A stretch of 64,000 bases of DNA from Pedobacter sp. W3I1 (GTDB lineage Bacteria > Bacteroidota > Bacteroidia > Sphingobacteriales > Sphingobacteriaceae): the NCBI RefSeq assembly GCF_030816015.1, contig NZ_JAUSXN010000001.1:5332001-5396000 (forward strand). Direction: 5' to 3'. Below, piece by piece: positions 55,484-64,000 of the stretch. Positions within the stretch are counted from its first letter, which is position 1; each line of letters opens with the position of its first letter. A program made the position numbers and the translations under genes. The notes under the pieces are model-generated. The model had not been told where the DNA came from and made no database searches. It saw only the letters and a program-made list of their open reading frames with translations.

Positions 55484-58400
55484 CTAATAAGTGGGTGAAG
55501 GGATATAGGTGCCCATTCCATTGTCTTCTACCTGGTAGATATAGTTATAGGAATTGATAACCTGCTCATAATAAGGGTCGTAATAGGAATACCAGGAATC
55601 GGTCACGAAACGGCCAAGTAAAACCCGGGTACTATTCGCCGGTACACTGTAGCTATTCGTCCAGCTCGAAACCGAAGAATTGTTGTTCTCAAAATAAGTA
55701 CCCGTAGTGCTTACGTTCATATCAAAACTCTGCGGACGTGAAATCGGCTGCGTGCAGCCCGCATCGCTGTAAAGGGCGATATAGATATCTGCCTCTCTGG
55801 TACTTCCGTCAACCGGTGCACTCCAGCTAGGGTTCAGCACCTCCACACGAGCATAAACCTGAGTAGGTTGAGGAGTCGTCACTCCGCCAGCGTTACAGTC
55901 CGTAACCTGGCCCGCATAGTTGTAACAGTAGCTCTTGATGATATTATTATTCTGGTCCCTGATCAGTTTTAAACGCTGGAAACTGTCATACTCATAATAA
56001 GTGGTCATACCCTTCGCATCCGTCTGGCTCGTCATGCCTACAAGAGGCTGATACACATAGCTCGATATGAGTGCATCAGGAAGGTTGTTCTTCAACGGCA
56101 AAAGAAAGTTGTCGATTGCAGTCTTATCAGGACTGACCAGATTACTAAAAGCGGTAACAGCAAGACTACCTCCCAAAAGCGATTCTACAGTTGAATAATC
56201 AGCGTTCTTAATCTCAGCAATAGGATGCTGTGATCTGTAACTGTAGAGATAGCATGTTTTTGAAGCTCGTGTTTTAGAGACACTCTTTATCTTCCCATGA
56301 TCATCATAGCCCTCAAAAGTAACCCGGGATTCATAGCTTCCCGTTCCGGTCTTGCCCGCAATAGTTATCGGTGCGATAATATTACTCCCCCAATTGTAAT
56401 AGTTGTTCTTAACCGAACTCAACGGGCTAACCGAATTCTTGTAATCTAACTGTTCAACAACCGGAGCCCACATATGATAGGTATCTACCATATCGGTGTA
56501 GGGCTGCGTTCCGGTAAAATCATGTGGATATTTCATCTCTGTTGTGATGTTGCCTCCTTTACTATCAGTGACGGTCTTTTTGGTAGGCATCAGGTGATCA
56601 AGATTGTCATAATTGTAGACAGTAGTTTGGCTCACCGGATTATTTAGATCTGAAAGATCCGTTGTTATCGTGGTATCAAGTGTCGTTACATCTTCATACC
56701 CTTTCGTCGCTTCCCAAGTATATGAGTTTAAATATTCCCACCAATATGGGGTGTCGTACTGATCAGGAGAGAAGTACCCTGTTAGATCCCTAAACTGAAC
56801 CTCCTGATCGACACGTATGCCAGTTAGAAATTCGTTCATTCTTCTAGGAGAATACCGGTTTTCTATCTGATTTACCTTGGTATATAAACCGTTGATATTC
56901 TTATAGACTGTTTTAGATGCTAGCAATGGGTTCGTTGTCCCCCTATCGATCGTAAATTCATTGATGAATTTCGGGGCACTTAATATATTTGTAGATTCCA
57001 GCCTAGAGTCAAAAGGTAGATAGTAAGTAAAGACCGACTTTCCCGTGTTTTCTGTTAATGTCCCATTGTATTCTGACACCTGTCCGTAGACAACAGGGGA
57101 ACCCGACAGGATTGACAATGGATAAACGCTTGAAGAGGTTGCAACATTACTGCTAACCACTCCTAAAGGGACATATCCAGTATAGCGTTCACCATCCATT
57201 ACACTTCTACCGTAGTTTATTGGCTGTTGGTACCTGAACAGTACAGATGAAATGGTCTGTTCAGATCCAACACCATCATAAGTATATGTTTTTTGAAATG
57301 CTAGTGAATTTTCATCCGAATAATTTTTTATTGTTTTTATTCTCAGACCGCCCACTATACCATTATTCGCATTGGTCTGATTTGGATAATTATAAAAATT
57401 TGGGTTTTCTGACCTGTTATTTTCGAATTCAAATACCGTCTTACCACCTGTTGGATACTTTATCTGTTGCAAGATGCAATCCTGGACCAGGGCCGCCACA
57501 GGATTTCTACTACCTCCATATAGGTTTGATTCCGAAGAATCTAAAAAACCCAGAAACTCACTGGGAATCCCACTACCCCCACCACTGTACCCCCAATAAT
57601 CTTCTAATATATATGGCGGGAATGAACTTCCGCCAGGAAATACATATCCACTGGTAGTATAATATCCCGGAGGCACATTATTGTTGTACAAATAGGAGTA
57701 GTTCTCTGGTTGTGAACCTGGACCACCTTTCACCTGGATCGCATCGAGTCGCATCCTCAAGGTATGGTCTGTCGAGGTACCAAAATAACTTTGCCCCAAA
57801 GTAACTTCTTTTATCGCATCGTTAGATACCCTGTTGTTTACAGTAATCTTTACCAAGCGCATCTGTCTTCCATCCACCCGATCACTGCTGTACTCAAATT
57901 TAACAACCGCGTCTGTAGTGGTTATGCTGTCCAGCCGCTTGGGGTAATTCTGGCTGCCTATAGGGGTCCTGTAAAATTCTGTTGAAGATGGAATTCCATA
58001 GGAACCAAACCCGTTACCTGGATTCCTAACTACGGTGACAACTTCCGAGAGCTGAACAATAACCTCACCAGAAGAATAATGCAGCTTTATCTCATCCTTT
58101 TGGTCAGCTGAAACCACTCTTGTTAGGTTCCACGCAGTAGTCGGCGACATCCCGTTCTGTGTGGTCGACTCTGCTGCCTGAAAATAATACTTTGTACCAG
58201 TTTCATCCGTTATGGCATAATAAAGATTCTGGGGAGTTACATTATTGTCAATATATTCCTTTGTAATTTTGAGTGGGGCATACGGAATCAACCGTACAGA
58301 ACCATTAATCCAATCATGCCTGAAAAATCCTGACTTACTCCCAAAATTATAGGCATACCTATCACTCTGTGTCTCAAAATTATTTTTGTTCATGTTCTGA

Positions 58401-58840
58401 AAATGATGCATCAGATTGATTGCATCACCTTCACTGGTAACAGAGGTTCGGGCAGTCTGGAGGTCATCGACAGTTTTGTAGGGCGAGATATAGTCAAGGC
58501 TCTCGTCTCTTCTTCCCAAAACTGTCCTTGCTATTGTTCCCCCGGCATTCAGGGCCCAGCCAAGGCCGACCACACTCGCAATATCCCTAACCTTTATCCC
58601 GCTCGCATGATAGGAAATACTTACAGGCAGCGAAATTTTTCCGGTCTTAACCGTATAGATAGGGACACTTACATCAGGTACACCTGTGCTGTAGCTAACA
58701 GGAATTTCTGCATATCTTGTTAAGGATGCTACATCAGGTGATGGTGGAATCACCTTTGGCACTTCAAACTGACCAAAAGAAAGTTGATGTTGTAGGAATA
58801 AAAACAACAGCGCAAAAAGAAATTTATAGTTATTCTTCAT
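55484..58840 (-). CDS. SpvB-like YD-repeat partner protein (locus 2)
   Basis: 1118 aa, signal peptide (FALLFLFLQHQLSFGQ). The N-terminal region is clearly related to the locus 1 protein (IPVSYSTGVPDVSVPIYTVK, LPVSISYHASGIKVRDIASV, VGLGWALNAGGTIARTV). YD repeats come near residues 940-970 (GMTTYYEYDSFQRLKLIRDQ). It then has an extra C-terminal beta domain of about 130 residues (VYARVEVLNPSWSAP, later YYDPYYEQVINSYNYIYQ) that the other protein lacks. First gene of the locus 2 operon. Probably the shell/propeller partner of a secreted Rhs protein. Confidence 0.8.
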   Translation of the reverse strand: MKNNYKFLFALLFLFLQHQLSFGQFEVPKVIPPSPDVASLTRYAEIPVSYSTGVPDVSVPIYTVKTGKISLPVSISYHASGIKVRDIASVVGLGWALNAGGTIARTVLGRRDESLDYISPYKTVDDLQTARTSVTSEGDAINLMHHFQNMNKNNFETQSDRYAYNFGSKSGFFRHDWINGSVRLIPYAPLKITKEYIDNNVTPQNLYYAITDETGTKYYFQAAESTTQNGMSPTTAWNLTRVVSADQKDEIKLHYSSGEVIVQLSEVVTVVRNPGNGFGSYGIPSSTEFYRTPIGSQNYPKRLDSITTTDAVVKFEYSSDRVDGRQMRLVKITVNNRVSNDAIKEVTLGQSYFGTSTDHTLRMRLDAIQVKGGPGSQPENYSYLYNNNVPPGYYTTSGYVFPGGSSFPPYILEDYWGYSGGGSGIPSEFLGFLDSSESNLYGGSRNPVAALVQDCILQQIKYPTGGKTVFEFENNRSENPNFYNYPNQTNANNGIVGGLRIKTIKNYSDENSLAFQKTYTYDGVGSEQTISSVLFRYQQPINYGRSVMDGERYTGYVPLGVVSSNVATSSSVYPLSILSGSPVVYGQVSEYNGTLTENTGKSVFTYYLPFDSRLESTNILSAPKFINEFTIDRGTTNPLLASKTVYKNINGLYTKVNQIENRYSPRRMNEFLTGIRVDQEVQFRDLTGYFSPDQYDTPYWWEYLNSYTWEATKGYEDVTTLDTTITTDLSDLNNPVSQTTVYNYDNLDHLMPTKKTVTDSKGGNITTEMKYPHDFTGTQPYTDMVDTYHMWAPVVEQLDYKNSVSPLSSVKNNYYNWGSNIIAPITIAGKTGTGSYESRVTFEGYDDHGKIKSVSKTRASKTCYLYSYRSQHPIAEIKNADYSTVESLLGGSLAVTAFSNLVSPDKTAIDNFLLPLKNNLPDALISSYVYQPLVGMTSQTDAKGMTTYYEYDSFQRLKLIRDQNNNIIKSYCYNYAGQVTDCNAGGVTTPQPTQVYARVEVLNPSWSAPVDGSTREADIYIALYSDAGCTQPISRPQSFDMNVSTTGTYFENNNSSVSSWTNSYSVPANSTRVLLGRFVTDSWYSYYDPYYEQVINSYNYIYQVEDNGMGTYIPSPTY

Positions 58841-59339
58841 AGAGAGTGAATTTTATTTTTGAGAATATAAAGTGGGATTGACCAAAGCTTATGCCTGCAC
58901 TGTTTCCAATTTACTTTGAAACAATACTATAAAGCAATACAGTCTTAGGTGGAAATCGTCAAACGACCACAACAATTAACCATTGTCGCAAAAATTCGCG
59001 CGGCATCCGATTAGATGCCTAAATATTTTTTGATGTTTACGATTGGGGTAGTAAATACCCATTGAAAGAGAGTGGGGAGCTGTAATGTTAGATGGCATAT
59101 CTTAAATGTTTATTTTAGTTAATTTCTCGATGTAATCATCCTTTTGCAAAAAAATTACACCAACACCCTCCTTTACCTGACAAAACCTATATTATTTAGC
59201 TCAAATCACAAAAAAAACGTCATATTAACGGTTATCAGTTAGACCCCAATCAATATTATGAATGGACCATGTGGTCATTTCGCCAAAGCGGGTTCCCCAT
59301 TTAGTCTGTGACCTGAAAGGAAAGGAATATAATACGCAT
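58841..59339. other. Upstream region of Rhs locus 2
   Basis: About 500 bases, AT-rich, with no gene. It should hold the locus 2 promoter. Nothing else could be supported. Confidence 0.4.
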
Positions 59340-59686
59340 CATTCGGCAATCATTTGAAATCGGCAAACTTGACAGGGGCGTGATCACGGGTCCAAATGGT
59401 ATCTGTTTCGGGCAAACTGCAACCTATAACATGCCCCATCTTCCAGCAGGTTATACAATAAGCTGGACTACTTCGTCTGGATTGAATGTTGTATCTAGCA
59501 CATCAGGGTCTGTCACCGTTTCTACGGTCAGTATAAATTCGAGCGAGAGCGGGTTCGTTAGAGCTTCTTACAATGGTACTTCTTCCGCGAGTACAGGATC
59601 GTTGTAGGTGTTCCTGTTCCGGCAATTACGTTAAACATGTATCATTCTGTCTGCACCGGTGGTACCGATTGGAAGCATCTTTAACA
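59340..59686 (+). pseudogene. Fragment of a large Ig/PKD-like surface protein
   Basis: One frame gives GVITGPNGICFGQTATYNMP, LPAGYTISWTTSSGLNVVSS, VSTVSINSSESGF and a stop at 59605; a frameshift then lets IVVGVPVPAITLNMYHSVC continue to 59686. The pattern of GPxxIC and TISW is that of repeated Ig-like domains in gliding-type adhesins. The fragment has no signal peptide and no C-terminal sorting domain. Confidence 0.55.
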
Positions 59687-59984
59687 TTCTGATAAAACTG
59701 AATCGGGCAGTCAAACACATCTTTACTGTGATCAACTATTTTTGTGTGAGGTTTGGCACAGCAGCAGGAAAATTCCTTGCCGCTCTATCCTGGGATAAGC
59801 TTCTCCCTTCAACACATTTCAAGAAATTCCCGGATAAACACTCGCATAGATATTAACCCAATGAAATGTAAAACAGAGTTTCAAGTGTAAATACAAATAA
59901 TTAAAATTAAACTGGCAGCAGTTAAGTCTGCCATCATCAAAACAGCCTTTAATTGACCTGTAGCATAGTTTTTTGAGCAACAAA

Positions 59985-60015
59985 AAACCCCTCTAAGTGT
60001 TACTTAAAGGGGTTT
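59985..60015 (-). terminator. Terminator of the truncated tRNA
   Basis: On the minus strand AAACCCCT pairs with AGGGGTTT across a 15-nt loop, followed by a T tract. It lies just beyond the 3' end of the tRNA remnant. Confidence 0.7.
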
Positions 60016-60022
60016 AAAGCAG

Positions 60023-60077
60023 TGGGTCCACCTAGGCTCGAACCAGGGACCAAAAGATTATGAGTCTTCTACCCATT
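60023..60077 (-). pseudogene. tRNA-Met-like (CAT) remnant, 5' half missing
   Basis: Reading on the minus strand: part of the D arm, anticodon stem GAAGA, loop CTCATAA with CAT anticodon, stem TCTTT, T arm CCTGG-TTCGAGC-CTAGG and acceptor TGGACCC with discriminator A. The 5' acceptor strand and most of the D arm are replaced by the end of the 140-bp element at 60078, and nothing tRNA-like lies on its other side. It cannot fold as a full tRNA. Confidence 0.75.
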
Positions 60078-60217
60078 CTAGCGCAAGTCATAGCGCCCAC
60101 GGCCTAAGCTATGGCCTCACTTGTGCTTTAAAATAATCTCGAATAAAATTTATCTATCTAAATTCAGGAGGCACAAGTCCTCCAGCCCGTTACCCTAAAC
60201 ACTAAGACTTGCGCTAG
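60078..60217. mobile_element. 140-bp inverted-repeat element (MITE-like), copy B
   Basis: Same as copy A with one base different (GTCCTCC against GTCATCC). Ends CTAGCGCAAGTC / GACTTGCGCTAG. It abuts the tRNA remnant. Two copies 11.2 kb apart and 99 percent identical imply recent movement or copying. Confidence 0.85.
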
Positions 60218-60394
60218 TGAAGGTAACAATCGTAAAAAACAGGTATCTCATTTGTAATTGCATTTTTGTAGTAGAGACAACAAATAATCAAAGAGATACT
60301 CTGTTTTTATAAATTGCTTTTACAGCCTCGACTTAGCATAAATAACAGGGCAAAAAAACTCTTACCTAACAGGTTGATTTATCTGAATTAATGA

Positions 60395-62062
60395 TTATGG
60401 GGCTACAAATGCCCACTGTTGATTATTACTATTTGAATTGGACCAAAACACCATTGAAGCGCCATCAGCAGTTCCGCCGCCGCTATCTAAACAGACTCCA
60501 TTTGCCCTGTTGAATATTTTACAATACCCGTTACCAAGATCAACAATTGTCCATTGTTGATTAAGGCTCGCACTACTTTGCCATTGCAAGACATTGGAAC
60601 CATTAGCCGTATTGCCCCCGCTGTCCAGGTATTTCCCTCCCGTTACGCAGTTTATCTTATAAAAACCATTCGAATAGGCAACTACCCATTTCTGGTTGTT
60701 ACTGGTTCCATTGCCGTATTGTTTGATGATAGCACCATTTACAGTAGAACCGGCATTATCCAGCATCTTGTTACTGGCCTTGTTTTTCAGTTTATAAGTC
60801 CCGTTGTTTATTGGCTTGCTTGATGCATCACGGTAAAATGTCAAAGACCCGTAGCCAGGCTGATCAAAGGTAGTTGCATGACCACCAGGCCCACCTTCCG
60901 GGCGGTGCAACGCTGCCCTTGCTGCCGAATTTGGAACAGAAAGTCCCATCCTGTTTGCATAGTGATTATAGACCATTTCATATATCGGCCTCATTTCGCC
61001 GCGTCCTGCTACAGACACTACCGTGTGCGACATAGGTGCACAGGTTGTGCCGCTGCCCCAATTGTAGGTAGTAAAAGGTACAGTATTGCCATTGTTATAA
61101 CTGGCCACATACTCAGCTCCCTGCATGAAACGGTTATTGGAATATCCGTAAAGATCTATTCCCTGATTCCATGCCATTTCACAGATCGAGCCCATCAAAC
61201 CTATACCCAATAGTGCATGTCCCTGGTCTCGTCCACTCTCCTGCCATTGCCCAAGGCCGTCAGGATGCAGAAAAGGTACCGCATGCAAAATCGATCCATT
61301 GCCAGCACCGGTTTTGAAGTAATTGACAGCCTGATCAATTTTTGCCTGATCATCACAAAAAATGCCGATTGCCAAAACAGAGGCCATATTACACAAGTCC
61401 CAATTTGCCCAATAGTTTGTGATGCACGCGGTATTGTGGTTCAGTAAAAAGTCATTGTTCCGAATATAAAAAACATTCAACAACATCGCTTTAAAAGCAG
61501 CAACATCAAAGCCGCTATAGTTGCGCATCATTTCTGCAGCATTAGCCAACTGATAGCCAAAAATCCCTGCGGCCAAAAAACGATCTGCATTTCCGTTCAA
61601 TTCTGTTAAAGTGTTCGCCCATCCGTTTAAAATATTCTTTGCCGCATCTCCATTCGCCGTATTACCGGTTATTCTCCATATTAGGGCATTCTGATAAGCT
61701 GCCGCAACATCGCGGTACAACACTGCCACATTATCACCTGTACCGCCACGGATTACGATCGAGGTAGCGTGGGATGTCCATGTTGATGCAGAATAAGGAC
61801 TTTGCAATAGCAGATCCCAGCTTCCCTTCCATGGCTGGGTATTAGCGTTTACCTTTACCCTCATCCTTTCGAAATCTGCTTCAGTGTGAAGGATTCCTCC
61901 TGTATGGTTGCCTGCCAATAAAATCCCAGCGTTAACTTCAGCTGATCTTATCACTCCATTTAATTTAGGTTCCTGAGTATCAGATTCTATTACTTTTTTG
62001 CACGAGCTGCTTAAAATTAACAGGAGCATACAAAGAAATAAACTCATTTTTTTCATTTTCAT
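60395..62062 (-). CDS. Alginate-lyase-like lipoprotein with ricin-type lectin domain
   Basis: 555 aa. Lipobox SSSC (Cys21) followed by KKVIES. Residues about 50-390 are an alpha/alpha-toroid lyase of the alginate_lyase type: GGILHTEADFERMRVKVNAN, ITNYWANWDLCNMASVLAIG, LHPDGLGQWQESGRDQGHAL. Residues about 410-555 form a ricin-type beta trefoil with three QxW motifs (QKW, QQW, QQW near 457, 503, 550). The enzyme probably cleaves a uronate-containing polysaccharide at the cell surface, the lectin domain keeping it on substrate. Single gene. Confidence 0.85.
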   Translation of the reverse strand: MKMKKMSLFLCMLLLILSSSCKKVIESDTQEPKLNGVIRSAEVNAGILLAGNHTGGILHTEADFERMRVKVNANTQPWKGSWDLLLQSPYSASTWTSHATSIVIRGGTGDNVAVLYRDVAAAYQNALIWRITGNTANGDAAKNILNGWANTLTELNGNADRFLAAGIFGYQLANAAEMMRNYSGFDVAAFKAMLLNVFYIRNNDFLLNHNTACITNYWANWDLCNMASVLAIGIFCDDQAKIDQAVNYFKTGAGNGSILHAVPFLHPDGLGQWQESGRDQGHALLGIGLMGSICEMAWNQGIDLYGYSNNRFMQGAEYVASYNNGNTVPFTTYNWGSGTTCAPMSHTVVSVAGRGEMRPIYEMVYNHYANRMGLSVPNSAARAALHRPEGGPGGHATTFDQPGYGSLTFYRDASSKPINNGTYKLKNKASNKMLDNAGSTVNGAIIKQYGNGTSNNQKWVVAYSNGFYKINCVTGGKYLDSGGNTANGSNVLQWQSSASLNQQWTIVDLGNGYCKIFNRANGVCLDSGGGTADGASMVFWSNSNSNNQQWAFVAP

Positions 62063-62469
62063 ATCGGTTATATTTTTGGTTAGGTAAGAGACCGATATGA
62101 CACAAAACCTATTGATCTATACTCCATTACAAAACAATGTTATAACCATATATAAACTTTGATCTCCGGAACATACCCGTTTACGAGTTCTAAATTAACC
62201 ATTGCAATGTGGCTAAAAACAGTTTGATATAGCTCATTTTATATCGAACACGCGGCCCCAATCAACGCGGCCGTTTTTTCTTTTAGAAGAAATATAAATG
62301 GGAATGGCCCTATCTGGTGCAAGTCTTAGCGCCTACGACCTAAGCCAAGGCCCAATGCCATTAAGTTAAGGGATAAATAGCAAAGATGTCACCCTGAGGG
62401 ATAATTTCTTGTATAAAAATCAATATAAATGACAGCGTGATTTTAGAGGATTGATAGGCTGCGAGGGAT

Positions 62470-62541
62470 CGTCATTCCCAACTCGATTGGGAATCATCTT
62501 AATGCAAGGGCTTTAAGATTCCCGCCTGCGCGAGAATGACG
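62470..62541. repeat. Dispersed palindromic repeat (GTCATTCCC type)
   Basis: CGTCATTCCCAACTCGATTG and GATTCCCGCCTGCGCGAGAA with ATGACG form an imperfect palindrome, same kind as 35608-35696. Inside the 313-bp element. Confidence 0.7.
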
Positions 62542-62559
62542 ACCACACTAATGGATTCT

Positions 62560-62637
62560 GTCAATAGTAGCGTAGTCGAAGGGCATTTATTTGCGTATTA
62601 TCAATCTCGAGAAGTCTTCGACTACGCTCAGACTGAC
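62560..62637. repeat. Dispersed palindromic repeat (GTAGTCGAAG type)
   Basis: GTCAATAGTAGCGTAGTCGA on the left, TCGACTACGCTCAGACTGAC on the right. Similar to 32175-32250 with different inner bases. Inside the 313-bp element. Confidence 0.65.
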
Positions 62638-62699
62638 TATCGCGGTGCTTAACTTAATGACATTGAGCCATGGCCTGACTTGTGCTTTAATAATATCTA

Positions 62700-62883
62700 A
62701 CGTGAATTTTGGGTATTCATATATAATTATTAGATTGTTACGAAATATTCCGTCATTGCGAGGCTAGCTATGAGCGAGCAGAAGCAATCTATCCTATATT
62801 TATTATCAAAAAAGATTGCTTCACTCTTATGCAAAGCCCTTTCTTCGGTTCGCAATGACGAAATTAAGACCTAAAACTCACGT
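62700..62883. mobile_element. 184-bp inverted-repeat element nested in copy C
   Basis: Ends ACGTGAATTTTGGGT and ACCTAAAACTCACGT (two mismatches when inverted). Exact 6-bp target duplication TATCTA at 62694-62699 and 62884-62889. It contains a GTCATTGCGAGG-type palindrome. No coding capacity. Confidence 0.75.
62751..62860. repeat. Dispersed palindromic repeat (GTCATTGCGAGG type)
   Basis: CGTCATTGCGAGG at the left is matched by CGGTTCGCAATGACG at the right, with AAGCAATCT / AGATTGCTT in the middle. A form widely seen in Bacteroidota genomes. Confidence 0.75.
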
Positions 62884-63012
62884 TATCTAATCAATATCTA
62901 CCTAAATTTCAGGAGGCACAAGTCAGCCAGCCCGTTACCCCAAACACTAAGACTTGCGCTAGTAGCAGTAAAAAGTCTTAGCGAGACACTAAGACCAGAT
63001 TTGTACATCTTC

Positions 63013-63990
63013 CTAAATTAACTTTCCCGGAGAAACGGCAAACTTTTTCCGAAAGGCATTGCTAAAATGAGGAACGGAAGAATAACCCAACTGAAATGCA
63101 ACCGCCTTTATGGGCGTACCTTCAAGCAGCAGCTCCCGGGCATAATTCAGTTTATAATCCGTCAGATAGCCAAATATACTGCGATCAAATAGTCCTTTAA
63201 ATCCCTGTTTAAGTTTAAATTCATTAATGCCACAAATCTTTGCAAGTTCGGTAATAGAGGGAGGCGCGTCAAGATGGTTAACCAGGTATTCCCTGGCATG
63301 ATAAATACGCTCCTGGTCATAGGCAGCCAACACGGGTGAACGCTCCGTTTTGCCCCTCGCTTTTTCAAAAGCCTCCGCCTGCAGCACCAGCAATTCTATA
63401 CATTTCGAATCGATAAAAGCCAATTTTAAACTACCTGTGTAGTTGCAATTGATAATTTCATAGATGCAGTTCTTCATCGCCCAGGAGACGGGAAGATTGT
63501 AATCCGCTAACTGCGAATATTGTCCTGCATCCAGGTGATCAGCCAATGCCTGGAGGGAAGGATTTGAATTTTCAGCAAGTTGCAGAAACCTTTCCTTAGC
63601 GAAATGGACTTCAAAAAACTGGTAAGGACGTGTGGTATCATATTCCCCTGTTCCATCCAGCTCGGGCATATAAATAATGTTTTGCTGGTTTGAGTTGAAA
63701 ATATATTGCCGCTTGTTAACCTGGTTATATATGGATCCATTACCAGACAACGTAAATCGCAATTTAACCATATCCGGCAACTCATTGGTTGGCCTGAAAT
63801 ACATTTTGTGCTCCTTAAACTTAACATCACCATATACGATATAAAGATCTGGGGTGGTGATCTGCAGTAATTCGGCGTCGCTGAAAGAAAAAGCATACTT
63901 GTTGCTGCTTTCCTTAATTACCCGCGACTGAAGAGGAAGTTCCTCTAACTCGCCACCCACCTTTTTCCAGGCTCCATAATCCTTACCCAC
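63013..63990 (-). CDS. AraC-family transcriptional regulator, 5' end probably outside window
   Basis: 325 codons from a GTG at 63990; the frame is open to the window edge (INVGKDYGAW...), so the true start is likely further upstream. The N-terminal about 200 residues are an effector-binding domain without known family (IVYGDVKFKEHKMYFRPTNE). Residues about 220-325 hold two helix-turn-helix motifs (SITELAKICGINEFKLKQGF and AVAFQLGYSSVPHFSNAFRK, ending FAVSPGKL). No receiver domain. Target genes unknown. Confidence 0.88.
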   Translation of the reverse strand: MGKDYGAWKKVGGELEELPLQSRVIKESSNKYAFSFSDAELLQITTPDLYIVYGDVKFKEHKMYFRPTNELPDMVKLRFTLSGNGSIYNQVNKRQYIFNSNQQNIIYMPELDGTGEYDTTRPYQFFEVHFAKERFLQLAENSNPSLQALADHLDAGQYSQLADYNLPVSWAMKNCIYEIINCNYTGSLKLAFIDSKCIELLVLQAEAFEKARGKTERSPVLAAYDQERIYHAREYLVNHLDAPPSITELAKICGINEFKLKQGFKGLFDRSIFGYLTDYKLNYARELLLEGTPIKAVAFQLGYSSVPHFSNAFRKKFAVSPGKLI

Positions 63991-64000
63991 ATTGATTGCC

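Larger units (their letters stand above)
59687..60394. other. Intergenic region with tRNA remnant and repeat copy B
   Basis: About 700 bases. 59690-59980 has no feature I recognise. Then follow a terminator, a tRNA remnant and the 140-bp element, and a 177-base AT-rich tail up to the lectin-containing gene. Confidence 0.4.
62353..62665. mobile_element. 313-bp inverted-repeat element nested in copy C
   Basis: Ends CAATGCCATTAAGTTAAG and CTTAACTTAATGACATTG, complementary except for one base. It is flanked by AGCCAAGGCC (62343-62352) and AGCCATGGCC (62666-62675), a 10-bp target duplication with one change. It contains two dispersed palindromes (62470-62541 and 62560-62637). No coding capacity. 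Confidence 0.75.
62314..62962. mobile_element. Copy C of the 140-bp element, interrupted by two other elements
   Basis: Left end CTGGTGCAAGTC (two changes from A) and right end GACTTGCGCTAG. The inner sequence matches A except for two insertions: 62353-62665 and 62700-62883. Removing the insertions and their target duplications leaves about 136 bases. C is older than A and B, with many single-base differences. Confidence 0.8.
62063..63012. other. Non-coding region filled by nested repeats
   Basis: 950 bases without a gene, most of it the composite element at 62314-62962. Between 62063 and 62313 it is AT-rich spacer with a possible weak hairpin near 62270. Confidence 0.6.

Noticed and set aside
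59659..59856. 65-codon plus-strand frame after the adhesin fragment
   Set aside because: It starts within the frameshifted remnant and has no recognisable domain on either strand.

Overview
The window reads as chromosome of a heterotrophic Bacteroidota bacterium of the Sphingobacteriaceae type, most like Pedobacter. The grounds are SusC/SusD genes, a hybrid-two-component-style sensor with Reg_prop repeats, many SPII lipoproteins ending in Cys-Lys-Lys, AT-rich spacers, a tRNA promoter of the Bacteroidota form (TTTG-N19-TACTTTTG), and paired Rhs-type genes. No species can be named from sequence alone.

Layout: 1-7.7 kb holds the N-terminal part of a KaiC-type ATPase, a GIN-domain protein, a GH92 glycosidase, a nonsense-mutated small gene, a PRC-barrel protein, lipoproteins and an IS3 orfA remnant. 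7.7-15.1 kb (minus) is Rhs locus 1: an SpvB-like YD-repeat protein, an Rhs core protein with an unrecognised C-terminal tip, a MORN-type lipoprotein and a two-helix membrane protein. 15.7-24.7 kb (plus) has a tail-fibre-like protein, an operon of ECF sigma factor, 90-aa protein and ClpP, an MscS channel, a Fic protein behind a near-perfect 43-bp palindrome, and a MOSC protein. 24.8-48 kb is a polysaccharide utilisation locus: three GH43, a frameshifted GH106, GH2, a GH5-like enzyme, SusC, SusD and a DUF3823 lipoprotein on the minus strand, then an IS110 insertion sequence, then a sensor kinase and AraC-type response regulator on the plus strand.

48.5-58.8 kb is Rhs locus 2. A tRNA-Ser and a 140-bp inverted-repeat element lie at its downstream edge, followed by displaced toxin tips in advanced decay, immunity-like genes that are still open, an Rhs core protein with a different toxin-like tip and an Imm32-like partner, a truncated NHL gene, a Spy-like gene and a second SpvB-like protein. 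59-63 kb holds a decayed adhesin fragment, a tRNA-Met remnant cut by a second copy of the 140-bp element, an alginate-lyase-like protein with a ricin-type lectin domain, a third copy of the element carrying two other small elements nested in it, and an AraC regulator.

How it fits together: the sensor/regulator pair probably senses an oligosaccharide in the periplasm and activates the SusCD operon, whose enzymes (GH43, GH106, GH2, GH5-like) suggest an arabinose-, rhamnose- and galactose-containing plant glycan. The two Rhs loci look like secreted, two-gene Rhs cocoons with exchangeable C-terminal toxins and matching immunity genes. The most novel material is the locus 1 toxin/immunity set, the history of tip replacement and deletion in locus 2, the mobile 140-bp element next to tRNA genes with its nested insertions, and the palindromic control region of fic.
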